This document shows, piece by piece, positions 9,728 to 25,502 of a stretch of 64,000 nt of DNA. How positions within the stretch are numbered: position 1 is the first letter of the stretch; each line of letters starts with the position of its first letter. The DNA is from Oxytricha trifallax (lineage: Eukaryota; Ciliophora; Spirotrichea; Sporadotrichida; Oxytrichidae): positions 124,001 through 188,000 of the forward strand of contig ARYC01000184.1 of NCBI GenBank assembly GCA_000711775.1. The letters are read 5' to 3'. The position numbers and the translations under genes are program-made. Below the pieces are notes generated by a model. The model was not told where the DNA came from. It did not search any database and worked only from the letters and a program-made list of their open reading frames with translations.

Positions 9728-12700
9728 TCAATTTATTTTATAGAATAGTTTATTATTATAGCCTGTTGTTGGGTAATTTGGATTATTCTAATCTCCGTTA
9801 TTAACATTTAAGCTACTTCCCCTAATACTCTAACCACTGACTCCAACACCACCAGTAACACCTGTCACATTTTTGTTGTTATTTCCGATTATTGGAAGTG
9901 TCTCCCCATGTCCACCTGTGTTTCTCATATGTGTTACTGTAGTATAATTAGTTGCATTATTAGACTTTGCTCCTCTTTTTCTATTCGTGGCTGCTTAAGA
10001 AGCTGATTTACGCTTTCTAGTTATAAATTGTGAACTTGACATTAACTAATCTATGATTTTAGGGTAAATCTAGTAATAAAATATTTAATGATTAAAACTT
10101 TAATTTAATAATAGTTTACTTCCTGCCTTCTGCGTCCATATCTTTGGGCAAGAAAATAGCATTTTTTAGTACTTGAGCAGGTACATTCATTCCTATGCTT
10201 GAGAGATGTTTCTTAATAAATTCAATTTCTTCTAAAGACTGATTCTCTATCTCTATACCTCTTGATAAAAATGGGTAATTTGATGCTATTTGTTAATGAG
10301 CTGCTTATATATATAAAATATTTGATTTAAATTATAAGAAATGTGATTTATCAAAATATCAATATAAGGTTTTTAAAATAAAAAAAATTGATTTTAAAAC
10401 TGCTGAAGTTTAAATTTAAGAACTAGCCTTTATTGTTTATTCCATTTGTTTAATTTTATGAAATAACTCTTAATCTAAGTCTTAATTCGATTTTTTATTT
10501 TGAGATACTTAATCTTAAATTTATGTCTTAACTGACAAAGTGTGAGAACCTCTTTTGCCCTACAATCTCAAATAATTCATAAATAATAAAAATTCAATCT
10601 AGATATTAATAATATATATTTTACAATCTCTTATTCATAGTATCACCTAAATTTCCACCAGTATCTCCAGAAGCATCACCCAGCAACTTATTGCCATTAT
10701 TAACCTTATAATCAAGATTGATCTCATGATAAGGTTTATAGCTACCCAGTGTGTAAATGGCTTGTTAAGCCTGTAAATTTAAGAACCGTTCCTTCTTTTG
10801 ATAAGCTGGGTCGTTCTACATATCCTCCACATCCATATTGCCGTAATTTTGCAGTGAAGCTTTAAATTCTTCAAATAAATAGGGGTCAGGTACTATCATT
10901 TTCTACTGTTAAGCATGTATGCTCTTTCCGCCTTACATGAAAGTTTTATTCATGTTTTATTGTTGCTTAAGCATCTAATCATCTAGTAGTGATAAGTTGT
11001 TATTGGATTAATTGGGGATAAATTAGTCAGAGATATTTTCCTTGGTTAGATCTATGATCTTGGGTACTCCACGCATTGGCACAAATTACTTGAAAAACTT
11101 AGAATTTGTCTATTTGTTTTTAGCTGAATAAACTATGCCAAAAGGATAGTTTCCCACAATTCCTTCATGATTGTTAGATGTGGTTGAGTTGAAGGAAGTG
11201 AAAGTTTGCTTTAAGAAAGTATTAGTATTGGTGATTTCAGGGAGTCTCAGCTCTTTGCTATTTTGATTTGAGGTGAACGGATTGTAGTACTTCTGAGTCA
11301 TTTGCAAATTTTCTTCTTTTATAGTTTATGAGGCTTACTGCTGTTACTCGTGGGTTAGGTAGATTTTACTGCTTGGGTTTTGTAGAGAATCAAAAGCATC
11401 ATGATTTTCTGTATCTCTTTGTTAATCAGATTGCATGTCTGATTCTTCATCTAGGAAATGATCTGCACTCTCTTCTCTTAAGTACATTTTAGATTGAGTT
11501 TAAACTGTATTCAATCCCTAATGATTTGTTGCTTGTTAGGTTAGCAAGTGTTCTTAATATTGTGAGTAAATTATGCATTTTATTAAATAATAATCAGACT
11601 TTAAATTAATGCTATACAATACAGCACATCAGTTGATTATGGCTGAATTATCATTCTCTTAGAACCATAGTTCTGATCGAATGGTGAAGTTGAATTATAC
11701 TAATTATTCCTATTATTTGACTATTTATTAATGTAATCCTGATGTCTCTATTAAGAATCATATTAAGTAGGGTTATTCTCGATACTGCTTGATTTTGTGA
11801 ATAGATAGCGTTCTGATTGGGGAAGAGTGGTAGTCGCCTCCGCAATTGACCCTTCTGCGAGAGAATATTTATTTTACATTAACTTCATTGCTTAAGGACT
11901 ATCTAATATTTTTATATATCCTGTATTGTTTCAAGAATACCATGGATATTACATTTTTAATTGAGTATAGATAAATATTATAAATCTTTCTGGTTATGGA
12001 AAGTCATAAACATCTAATCAGAAGTTGACTTAAACTAGCCATTATCCCCTTATAAATCTTATTATTTTCTCATCTACTCGTTATTAGAAGCAATTGTATC
12101 GAAATTATTGGGATTATTATAGTTTAAAGTACTATAAATCTGTTTATCTGGAGAAATTGTCCCATAATTGTTAGTTGATGTTGCGATTTTTAAGTCTGCA
12201 ATGAAATTATTTTAATGCTCTGAGCTATTATCATCGATTCCCCCGTTTCTTTTTATAATACTCTTAAATGGATTGAAACTTTCTTCATTATAATTGAAGT
12301 GTGAATTATTTTAGGAACTTGAAATAACTAAGTCAATTAACAAAAAAATGGATCATTTTGAAATAATTTTTTCTGCTTAATAGAATAGTTATTTGCTTAC
12401 AATCCTATATCGAAAGTATTAAAACTCAATTATGTATCTTTATAGCTATTTTTAAAAATATTTTATAGAAATTTAAAATTGAATGATAGAAAATAAAGCT
12501 TTAGTTAATATGATTATTTTGTATATTTTTTCATTTATTGATTTTACTTAGTGATAACATTAACAAACTCCTCCTGCATTCTTTCTACCCACTAATGAAT
12601 ACAAGCCAACATGGATTTCTACAGCACTCTGTCCTTTTTAATTGACTGTAAATGACCCAAGACGGATTATCTTACACCTGATGCTATTGAGTGTTTATAT

Positions 12701-13205
12701 AGTGCTTTTTCTATTTTTTCCAAGTCTGATTTACTTAAATTTTGTTATTAATCTGACTCAATATGGTCTTTAGTATTTTCTTAATAAGTCTCATTATCAT
12801 TAACATGTGGTGATCTGAGATATTTTTTAACAATTGATTACTGATGAGTGTTGTATAAATCTATGTAATTGCTCAATCTTTTAAATAAGAACTCATTGTT
12901 ATACAATGGATTGGTTATATCACTCAAATTTTACACTTTCTTCAGCGATTTAAGTTGGCTTTAAAGTGTGTTGAATACTCTATCATTATCTTCAATCTGT
13001 TGATTTAGTAAATGTTGTTTTGGAGAATTCATGTGATATTCATCATTGAATTGTGGCTATTAATTTTACTCTAACATCTGCTATTGTTATATTGTTGTAT
13101 TTTTTGTAATTAATGGCAGATGAGCGTAAATTGAAGTTGTGAAGGTTTGTTACAAATTAAGTAACTGCTGTTCTGTGTCGTTCAGCAGTTGTTTCAAGTT
13201 TTCCA
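9728..13205 (-). CDS. Long Q/N-rich protein of unknown function
   Basis: The minus strand is open in pieces from ATG at 13205 (MENLKQLLNDTEQQLL) to TGA at 9728-9730. The first 220 residues look like a helical, Q-rich coiled coil. The middle is N/Q/S-rich and low complexity. A more ordered stretch follows (DPYLFEEFKASLQNYG, then IASNYPFLSRGIEIENQSLEEIEF). The tail is basic (TRKRKSASQAATNRKRGAK), a plausible nuclear localisation signal, then Gly/Asn-rich. Frame changes near 12480-12310, 12000-11880, 11640-11560, 10620-10320 and 10110-10060 mark introns or IESs whose exact edges I could not fix. No catalytic domain was recognised; a nuclear scaffold is a guess. Confidence 0.6.
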
Positions 13206-13425
13206 TTAAGTTTATTATAATTTATTTATTTCCAATTATCCCTAAGTTTACTGAAATAATCCCACTAAAATCATTGCGATAATAAGAAAAGAAGTTTATC
13301 TAAGAATATGTGGGGGTTAAGTTTTTGTTTAAATCAAATTAATATCAAATTTAATATTTGTGTGTTTCAAGTAAATTCATAACTTTGAGATAAAATCAAT
13401 ATCAATATCTCTTTAATGAGGTGTT
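13206..13425. other. Short AT-rich spacer
   Basis: It separates the start of the Q/N-rich gene from the stop of the WD40 gene. No feature is visible beyond high A+T. Confidence 0.4.
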
Positions 13426-16101
13426 TCACTGATCATCTTCATCATCAGCATTTACATCATTATTATCATCATCTTCATCTCTTGGAACACCTACATCTTC
13501 ATCGTAGTTGTCATCATCAATGCCATCAGAGTCAGCATTCATCCCAGCACCATCATCTTGAAGATAATTGTCTCTGTCTGATCCCTCATTTTCTGAATCA
13601 TTTTGAGCTGCACTTCTAGTGGATGTTTGCATATAAATTACATATATATATATATATATATAGTGATTATAGTTGTTATCTACATTATAAAAATGTCTTA
13701 ATATAATTAGCATCCTGATTTGTCTGAAGAGCAAATCCAATAGAGAAGAGCCAGTAGCAGCACTAGCCCCATTACTTCTTGTCCTAGCTCTATAAGAAAA
13801 TTAATAATATTTATACTTACAGCAATTGTTGAAGGAGTGCACCAGAGCCATCAGCTTCGTCTTCATCATCGTCGACATACATAGAATTGTATCTGCTGCT
13901 CAGAGGCACTTAGCTTGCAGTATCTTACTGGGATTACCCTCTTGTCAGACCTGATGCTGCTTACTTTTCTTTGTTCTGAGGCGTCCAAAGATTCACTTTA
14001 CCACTGAAGCAAGTCGAGGCAAGTATTTAAATTATATCACATTTATGTTTTAAAATATTTATTAATTAAATAACAGATTAATCGGAAATAAGATAAAATT
14101 ATATAAATTTGTATTTAAAAATAATAAATAGTATAACAAAATACAATAAATAAAATATTTTAAAATGGCTTATTTTTCATTTAAATGATTTAATTACCAA
14201 ATCCTATACATTAATAACATAATGAATTTTATATTTGATTTAGTTATTTAAAATTTCATGTCAAAATAATATATACATTTCATTAAGAATAAAATGTAAC
14301 AGTATAGGGTAGTGAGGATGCCAAGAGATATCTCTAGCACAATCTCTAACTTTAGGAGATTGTAAACTCATAGCTTCCTCTCCAGTAAGCATGTCATAGA
14401 TTCTTACTATGCCATCAGCAGAACCAGTGTATACATATCTCTAACCTGTTGTTGCTTGAGGAGAGAACTGACATCTAATCAATGTTTGAAGAACGTGATG
14501 TCCCTTAAATGTGAAAATGGAAGTGTCCTCAGTATGTCTGACTTGTCTGTCTGCCCAAGGATAAGGTTATTGCCATCTGTAATCGTAGCCTGGATAGCCA
14601 CGTGGCTTTGAGATGTTTCTCAATCTATCAGCTGACACCATTTTTCTCAAGTCCCAAACCTTAAGCAACTGATCTTTACCATTTGAAGCCATATAAATTC
14701 CATCACCTTTACTTGCTACATGTGTGACACCTTCACAATGACCAACGAAAGCACCTGCTTCTCTATTGTTCCCAAGAGCTCTTCTATCCCAAATCTTAAT
14801 CAAAGAGTCGTCACTTCCTGTGAAAATAATGTTGGATTGCATTCTGTTGGCAAAGCATACTGAATTGATCTCATCATCATGGGAACTTGTAACTTTAGTG
14901 CTAACTCTATTTGAGATTAAGTCATAAACCATGATTTCAGCGTTTTTAGTACCAGCCAATATCTCTCTCGAATCCCCAGAGAACTTAATTGACATAATTC
15001 CACTACCACCATACCAACCATCATGAGATCTCTCGTTGAAAATGATTCTCTCTGATCTCTTGCTAAGAGTGTCTAGATCTACCAACTGGACGACAGAGTT
15101 GATTGTACTGTAAATTAGGTATTACTCGTTTTCACAGACATCCATGTCTGTTACTGTCCATGAAACTTCCCTAGCCATGATTTATTTCTTTAGAGTCCAG
15201 TTGTAGGGATCAGAGGTGTTGAACAAAATAACATGGGATTGAGAGGAAGAATAGTACAAGTTTCCTCTTGAAGTGAACTTTCCACCATAGACTCTGCTGT
15301 CTGATGCATTATATTGTTTGTAAAGCTATAATGAGTTAAGCTTAAAGTATAAAGATGCTATTAAACCTATGATATCACAAGAATATTTTGATGTGCTATA
15401 ATTACAGTGTTTGGGAGGATGGATTGATAGAATTCAGCATCTTCAGTCATTGTAAATCTTTGCAACCTCTCTTGTCTAAGTTTAAGATCATCGATTAAAG
15501 CAGTCGTCTTCTAAGCTTACTCTTTCTTCTCTTCTTCAGCATTTCTTGATGCCATTGCTTTTTAATCCAAAATAGGGATCTCGTTAGTATCAATGTAATC
15601 AATGACTTTCACATTTTGATCGGCAGACTAAGTATTTGGTGTTGTCTATGATGATGATGATGTACCCATGTTTTAATCCGCTTCTAGATTTTTTCCATCT
15701 CCGTGAGTTTGTGTTTAAGCTTTCTCTTCCTACTGCTCTTATTTTTACTGTCTGATTCTCTTGATTAATTTGAGTTGCTGTCTCTGTTTCATTTTAGTGG
15801 CCTATGGAGCAGCCATTTATTTGCAGGTTCTTTAAGAAGCTTGCAATACTTTAAAGAAAATGTTTTTATCATCATCTGGAAGACTATTCAAAGAATTAAG
15901 AAATGCCAAATAATTATACTTGAAATTCTTAAACAAAGGACAAATGATAGAATTTGATACTTACACTGTGTTCCAATCTGAATTGAATTTCTTGGTTGCA
16001 GCTCTCTGGGTTGATTCTGCTCGATCTATAGATTAATGAATTTTAGATTTTAAGATTTTACCTCTCTCGAACATTTCTCTCATTTAAGGCATCCTGAACA
16101 T
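13426..16101 (-). CDS. DCAF11/WDR23-like WD40-repeat protein
   Basis: Start at ATG 16101, preceded in frame by TGA two codons upstream; stop at 13426-13428. Exons encode an N-terminal coiled, Q/E-rich region, then WD40 repeats with DCAF11-type motifs: VYGGKFTSRGNLYYSSS, REVSWTVTDMDV, GSDDSLIKIWDRR, KDQLLKVWDLRK, YDYRWQQ, the pair VLQTLIRCQFSP and DISWHPHYP, and a final repeat LASTCFSGKVNLW. It ends in an extremely acidic tail (D/E-rich). DCAF11 is a substrate receptor for CUL4-DDB1 ubiquitin ligases; here that role is inferred from the family. GT-AG introns lie near 16066-16030, 15964-15879, 15368-15325 and 13818-13789. IESs are at 14027-14305 and 13633-13713. Confidence 0.88.
13633..13713 (-). 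other. IES in the WD40 gene (pointer ATGC), with a TA repeat
   Basis: GCAT on the + strand at 13629-13632 and 13710-13713. Removal joins ...LLFRQIRM to QTSTRSAAQND... . The read-through is also open, so the boundary rests on the pointer, the (TA)n run inside (about 13641-13662) and the composition. Confidence 0.6.
14027..14305 (-). other. 279 bp IES splitting a WD repeat (pointer ATACT)
   Basis: AGTAT on the + strand at 14022-14026 and 14301-14305. Deletion joins ...SWHPHYPI to LASTCFSGKVNLW, rebuilding a canonical WD repeat. The interior is almost pure A/T. Confidence 0.82.
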
Positions 16102-16290
16102 CTTTAATCACAAATCCAATTAAAAAATCAAATCCACGTAATTTAATAAAATCAAATTAATTATAACTTTAATTGGATTTATTTGTTATTTAAGGATTTT
16201 TGCTCAGTAAATTTATAATCATTTAATTTTAAATTAATAGTCAGTTTTAATTGACCAAAACTTTTTGGAATCTTAACCATACATTCGATA
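16102..16290. promoter_or_regulatory. Divergent intergenic region
   Basis: 189 AT-rich bases lie between the starts of two divergent genes (WD40 at 16101 on -, unknown at 16291 on +). It must hold both 5' flanks and, if the genes go to separate nanochromosomes, their telomere-addition sites. I see no specific motif. Confidence 0.4.
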
Positions 16291-17712
16291 ATGAGATAAA
16301 GCCAAAACTAATCAGAGCAAATCGATACCAGTACTTTTACAAACACGAATGAAAACCCAGCCACGACAGCAGTGTATGAAAAGTTCATCATCATTAAAAG
16401 AGACAACTGTCACGACCACACTAAATGCCACTCTTTCGTTCATATTTGCTCTAATGAGAAAGGATACATCAATAATCTTCAGAGGATCGATCACATCAAA
16501 AGTGACGAATGGCAGTTCTATCAGTTTGAGTCAGTCATCATTGATGTCAATAATCTAGTCTAAGAGCTTGATGGAGATATAAATTAGTTAATAAAGGTAT
16601 ATTTGGTGTTTTTCACTACTAAAAAGCTATCTAAATATGCAGTTCAGGTTTCTTTTCATGAATTGATCTATTAATTTATAATTTATCGGGATTATCTAAA
16701 CATATTTCTGGCCAAATACTTTTAATGATCTAATCATTGTTAATAAGTAGTAACAAGATGCTAATGGTTCATTTTGTAATGGAATTGCGCAAAAAATTGA
16801 AGAAAAAGATACTCGAAAATATCTTGCCAGATTAGCATAATCTTGAGAAGATACTTATGCATTTAAGTAAAGAGTTGAGCATAGATGATAGTTATACAAA
16901 GCAATAATCTAATGTTGTTATTGATAGTGATTTGATGGCTAATATGAGTGGCATTGATAACGGATTAAGATCAGAGTTTTCACAGATTATTTTGGAAGTT
17001 TTAGAATTTTCTTATGTTCATTTTTAAGTTATGACAAAATAAGCCAGATACCTGAAAAGTGAAGTAACTCCACAGAAGCCAGATTTTTGATTTTCAATTG
17101 CTTTATATAATTAAATATATTTTAGATAAGAAACTTAACTAGAGATCTGGAAGAGCTCAAAACAGGACAGAGAACATTAAAAACTTGTAACAATCTTCAT
17201 CCAACAACCAGCACAAGTAGCTTAACCTCTCAAGTGAACAAATCGATACTACAATCAAAGTGTAAAAGCCTGTTAAATCTATATATCAGGTTGAGTATGT
17301 CCAAATTTATCATTAATTAGCCAATAATCTGGATGATTTCATGTGCAGCTTGGTTAATACCCCTCTAACAGAGTTGTAATTTCAATGTCAACTGCAAAAA
17401 CACTTCAATTCCACACTTAAGGATTTGATAAAAACTTAAAACCATGGTGTCAAATTTACAGTTTAAGGGGCTAGAGGTTAAGGTAGGAGAAGCAAATCTG
17501 TTGAAGAACAGAAAGTGAGGCAACCAATTAGAGATAGAAGTGCTGATGATAGCGACAGTGAATTTTAAGAAGAATTTGATGATGAGGAGGGAAAGGAATA
17601 TGTTGAAAAGATAGAAACGATAGTCTTTTTCTAAGCTGAAGATATAAAAAAATATACAAATATCCATTTATATTAAGATTTTTAAGTATTGTATTGTCAA
17701 AGCCAAAAATGA
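16291..17712 (+). CDS. Unrecognised protein with acidic C-terminus
   Basis: ATG at 16291 opens MRQSQNQSEQIDTSTFTNT, then a compact domain with KFIIIKRDNCHDHTKCHSF and DEWQFYQFESVIIDVNNL. After an intron or IES from about 16598 comes a helical stretch (MELRKKLKKKILENIL; SEFSQIILEVLEFSYVHF). A second intron or IES ends near 17123 (TTTTAG). The last exon is basic, then rich in acidic residues (DDSDSEFQEEFDDEEGK), and stops at TGA 17710-17712. I recognise no family; nuclear or chromatin-associated location is only suggested by charge. Frames are clean in the first and last parts, so a real gene is likely. It converges tail-to-tail with the helicase gene, 230 bases apart. Confidence 0.6.
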
Positions 17713-17942
17713 AATATTAAAGAAAATCAGATAAGAGAAGGATAAAGCAAATTGTAAAATAAACCAATGAATTTGTAGAAATCTTTTAGTTTAACTTGAT
17801 TCTTTTTTAATTTGAAACTTTAGCAAATATTGTATTACAGATAATAAGTTTTTTTTGGAATTAAGGATTAAAAACTTATATAGATTTATACTTATTGTAT
17901 TTTTAATTAATTACTAGTGTTTTTTGAGTTATTTAGTGATAT

Positions 17943-20679
<2,737 letters not shown>

Positions 20680-21049
20680 CTTTAATTATTAGGTCTATTG
20701 TATTTCTTGAGTTTGTTAAGTAATTATAAGTAATGGGTTTTATTTGTTAATATTAGTACTATACAATAAATTATTAATTAACTAAGAGACAGGCTAATTT
20801 CATATTATTTAATATATACTTTTCTCATACTTACTGAATTAAAAATTCTTTAAATGGGATATATAATAATTTTATAATATATATTTATATAATTGATAGA
20901 ATAAATATGAATAACTGAATAATGAAATTAAAACTTGAACGTTAAAATTATTAATAAACAAGGTAGCTTTTAGAGCTTCAAGAATATTGTCTACTTGACA
21001 TTGAAAAGCATGAATTGTATTCACACATTATATGATAAATATTTTACTT
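20680..21049. other. AT-rich spacer between helicase and ankyrin genes
   Basis: 370 bases, almost entirely A/T, with no ORF or repeat that I can support. It holds the helicase 5' flank and the ankyrin gene 3' flank. Confidence 0.5.
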
Positions 21050-24000
21050 TCAATTTACATCAATGTCCCAAGGAGTTAAACCTTAAGCATTTTATATAGC
21101 TTACTTGGCATTAAATCTTATTAAAAAGTCCACCATTTTACTTAAATTTAAGTATTTTGCGTTATGTAACGGAGTATTTCCAATGTTCTATAAACATAAG
21201 TTAAAAATTTATTGACATTGCTACTTAAATCTTATTTTAATAAGGCGAGGACACTTACATTTTAAGCGTTGATATTAGAGCCCATATTTATTAGAAATTC
21301 TGCTCCATCAACAAAATTGATTCCAATACATAAATGCAAGAGAGTGTTCCCCTCATTATCTCTCCAATTTATAATGTTTAGTCCAATAAATCTCTTGAAA
21401 TAATCCTTTAACTAAAGGAAAGATTGAATAAATTTAATATATTATTACACTTGTCAAATTCTTTTGATTTAATGCTTAGATCACTTTTTTCATTTACTCT
21501 TCATCCGTGTTATTCAAACTCTTTGTCTACAAATCAAATTTAAATTATTGATTCTTACAATTCTCTTTTATGATAATCTTTTCGAAGCTGTTGATTTTTC
21601 AGATTTTTTCTTCCCACTCTACTTTGAAAACCAAGATATACGCTTTTTAACACCGTTTTCTAAAAAATAGAATTTTAAAATATTTAATAAATTACTAATG
21701 TTAGCTGAAACGAATGTATCAATTAGTGCATCGTTACTATGGCTTCCAGTGAGAAATTTCTATGTCTAGATATTTTTGAATGAGTTGTTTGTATTTACCC
21801 CCTGTGAAAGTCTTTCTTTCTTTTTCTTCTCAGCTTCGAGCTTCTGCTAATTGCCATAAGTGTTGTCTCGCATAAAACGCTTCTATAAATTAGAACTCAT
21901 ACTCTTAAAATTAAGAGAAGTCACAACTGAAGATTGGTCCATCATTTCGTCGTCATCAACTTCTGATTCTGAGTTAGAGGAATCCTTTGATTCTATAGAT
22001 TACTCCATACTTAAAAACTCGCTGCTGCTAAAAGAGAATGAATCATTTAGGTATGAGGTTCCTTCTTCATAAAAAAAGAAAAATGTATGAATCATCCTGT
22101 TCTTTGAATTCCTTGCAAGTCATAAATCCGGCTGGGAGGAGATTTTAGCTCTTTGTCTTTTAAGTTATTTTATCTTGTTACTTGCTTTTTTACAGCTGAG
22201 CTTAATGTTTCCCTAAATTTCTAACTAGCAATTCATATTCATCTGTAAACGATTAAGACTTGATCTCTCCAATTAATGGCTTGGCTTTGAAAGCTTTCTT
22301 CTCTTTGGACTTTTCTTGAACTTATACTTATTCTTTCAGTTTTTAAGTTTTTTTCTTTTATATGATTCTACTTGTCTATCTCTGGATGTTGTTTATTTCA
22401 AATTTGAACTAGGAAACTTAAGTTCCTTATTTTTAATACTCTATAAAATCAAGCATGACATCTCTTAAGATTTCGTCTTCTCCGCTATTAGGATTATCAT
22501 CACTTCCTTAAATAGGTGGTGATATAAGAATATCAATTTAAGTTTAACTTTTGCGTCGTATTGTACGATTGTTCTTAGATTATGGCTTCATTAAGTTATT
22601 CTGTGATTGTATAGTGGATGAATTATCTATCTACTTATTTTACTTCCCATTGCCCCCTGCATATGAAATTGATTTGAAAAGTTGTATTTCTTTAGCTGGT
22701 TGCTGAAGGTTATCTATTCCCAAATATTTTGTAGCTTGCTCTAGGGCAGTATCAGACTATGAGCTTATGTTTTTATACTTCACTAAACTTGGTTTGGTCC
22801 TAGGTTTTAAGGAGGGAGACTGTGGATCGTTTAATTGTTTAATAATACCCTAATTTGGAACTTAATCTGTGAGCTTTTTATTTTACCAAACCTCGACAGT
22901 TAACTACATAGTATCTTTATGGGTTAACTAATTTTTCAATTTAATTGGTGAATTTCGGTAATTTGTTATCTTTTCCTCATTATCTCTTAGTATGCTGTAA
23001 TTTTAAGGAGGCGATGATATCTCTTTGTAAGTTGTCAATGATGGTCTACTATTTTAATTTTATACAGTCACTTCTTTTTATAATTTGGCTTGTTCTTTTT
23101 CTTCGCTTCTCTGAATAGCTCTAGTTATGCTCATAAAATTTTGCTTACTCCCAGATCTTACTCTTTTCTTGGACTCTAATCTTTTTGGATCTCTCTTTAT
23201 TTAACTAAAATAAATGTGATCTTATACTGGTCTCAAATCAAATTGATGTTTCTAGGGGAATTTGTATTGTTCGTGCAATAAAATTGGGCTCCATATTTCT
23301 TATGGTTTGAACTATAAATCGAAAAACAGTGTGCTTATGTATTTATAAGAATCTCTGAGGACATATGGTTCCCCTTAATTTCCTAAGAAAAGTTAAAATA
23401 TAAAGCTTCCTTACTAAATTAACCGTAGTTCTTTTCAATAGTCTAAGCCATTTTTAAACCAATAAAAAGGACATAATAAAATGTAATATTATTTATAAGT
23501 TTATATAAATCTTCTATCCCAAACGATATCCTAAAGTTTTGCTTAGAAGATTTATCTTTGGTAATTTCTTCCTCAAGATTTTATTTGAAAGGTGCTTAGA
23601 ATTCATATCACAATATTACTGTTTTTTAACTTCCATTATTTCTTGTATTTTATGAACTATATTAAGATTTAAACACTAATCTAATTACTTTTATGACAAA
23701 GATAGAAAAACTCAGCTTGATACTTATAGCCTTAATCTCTAAAGAAATTATTATCAATTTGCTTGCTCAAAATCATTTTATATATTTGATAATCTTTTGG
23801 AAGATCTCCTTATTACAATATAGCTTTTCTCTCATAAAACTATAGTTTTTTATACTAGTTGTATTTGTTGATAACTCTCTACTCTAATAGTGCAGCTTGC
23901 TGATCTCTTTTATTGTACAACTCAAATTTAAGTTAGGATTGTGTTCTCATTATGTAACTTGAATAGTGATAGTTATTCAAGAGCAATTCAAATGTTCTTT

Positions 24001-25412
24001 TATTTTCTTACGGCAAGGTTTTCTAAGTTAAGACTTTTTCAGTTTAAATGTATAAATCTTCTGATTTAAACTTGCTTTTTTAAATCTTTGGAGCTTTGTA
24101 CATTACAAGAATTTTCTTCAGTAATTTGTCTTAGAGAGAGACAATAAGTTATGGTTGTCCACTTCTCATTTTCAAAAGATTGTTGTTTTTATCATAGTTG
24201 TGCAGCTTACTTAAAGAGAGATTGTTTATTTGCTGGTATGGTTAAATACTATCTCTCACGTCACACTTATAGAGGTAGTCTATAGAGATGTTGTTGTCGA
24301 TTAAATTTTAGAATAGATTGATAGAAACGGTTCTTCTCAATCTTCTAAGCTAGTGCAAATGTGGATGATACATTCTGTTCAAGTTTAATGTAAAATATTT
24401 AGTATAAAATATTACAAGTTTATAAAGTCTGAAACTTTTTTTCCTTTTAAATCTCGATTATTAAAGAATAGCTAGGGATATTGTTTCATTGCTGAAGAAA
24501 TGAAATTCTGAATTTTATAGTTCTTACTGATTTTCTGATCCAATACAACATTACTTTCTTAATCATTCATACTTTTTAAGCTAATTGAAGGGGAAAACAT
24601 TTAAGAAGGTTCATTTAATGTTAACGAATTTTGAAAGTCAATTGTAAAATCAGGATAGCTTTCTTTTTTATGGATGGATTAGAACATTTTGCTTTCCTGG
24701 TAATTTAAAAACCCAGAGTTTAAATCTTGCTTAAATTTATCATTAAGCTCATTTATTTCTGATTATCGCTGCTACTATAGCCTGTTACTTTTTTAATTTT
24801 AATTTGAGAACTTTGGAGACCTGCTTATATACTTATGAATTTTTTGTTTCTAAAATACTGTTTTAATCAAAGTTTAATCTATATCATTGCTTTTTTAATT
24901 TTCAAGTTTTATGTCTTGTTCCTTCTCAAGAGTCTCTTTTGAAAATTATTAGTTTGCTTAAAGTCTTTCTGATGAATTCTGTAAGTGAGATTTAGTAAAT
25001 TGAGATTTATCAAACTATTAACAATTTTTTCGTTTTTCTATTAAAATTTAACTTTCCTGTTCTAAATTGGATTGTTAAGCGAGCTAAAGACCCGTTTTGG
25101 TTTTTCTAAGTTTGATTGTGTTTAAATTTTAATGTATTTTTAAAATTGGGAAATTTGAATCATAGAATTCTATATTTATACCTTAACAAATAAATTTTCT
25201 GCTTATTTAAAACAATCTAAGAAATGCTCAATTCCAAAACTATCGGCTTCTTCGTCCATTAAAGTCTACTCCCTACTATCCTCCATTTTAAAGCTCTTGA
25301 TTTAAGACATTTGTTTATTAATTTTGAAGTCCGAATTCGCAGCTGTATTTTAATGAAAGTATTTATTATCATCCTATTCGTGTGTGCCCTCATCAATTTA
25401 CTAAAACCCCAT
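21050..25412 (-). CDS. Large protein with C-terminal ankyrin repeats
   Basis: ATG at 25412 (MGFQQIDEGTHEQDDNKYFH) has an in-frame TGA two codons upstream; TGA stop at 21050-21052. Most of the product (over 1,000 residues) is Q/N/S-rich and charged with coiled-coil-like stretches. An acidic serine cluster is encoded near 22000 (SESEVDDDEMMDQSS). The last part has ankyrin repeats: NEGNTLLHLCIGINFVDGAE with FLINMGSNINAQN, then after an intron (about 21255-21194) NIGNTPLHNAKYLNLSKMVD and GLTPWDIDVN. Ankyrin repeats bind proteins; the partner is unknown. Frame breaks (near 25180-25000, 24420-24390, 23620-23450, 21660-21420) mark introns or IESs I could not place exactly, and some middle exons are uncertain. 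Confidence 0.7.
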
Positions 25413-25502
25413 AGATCAATTAAGACATGAGAATTGGAGTTAAGAACAATTAAATTAAAATATAATTATTATTGGCTGAAATTAATTGTAATTAGACTAA
25501 AA

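Noticed and set aside
13416..13619. A His-rich + strand ORF (MRCFTDHLHHQHLHH).
   Set aside because: It is the antisense of the acidic D/E-rich tail of the WD40 gene, which is in frame with the conserved repeats.
16349..16563. Overlapping short ORFs on both strands at 16312-16563.
   Set aside because: Only the frame opened by ATG 16291 continues through the whole exon with TAA/TAG as Gln; the others are shadows.
21860..22072. A + strand ORF of 70 codons.
   Set aside because: The opposite strand encodes the acidic Ser-rich region of the ankyrin gene, which continues on both sides.
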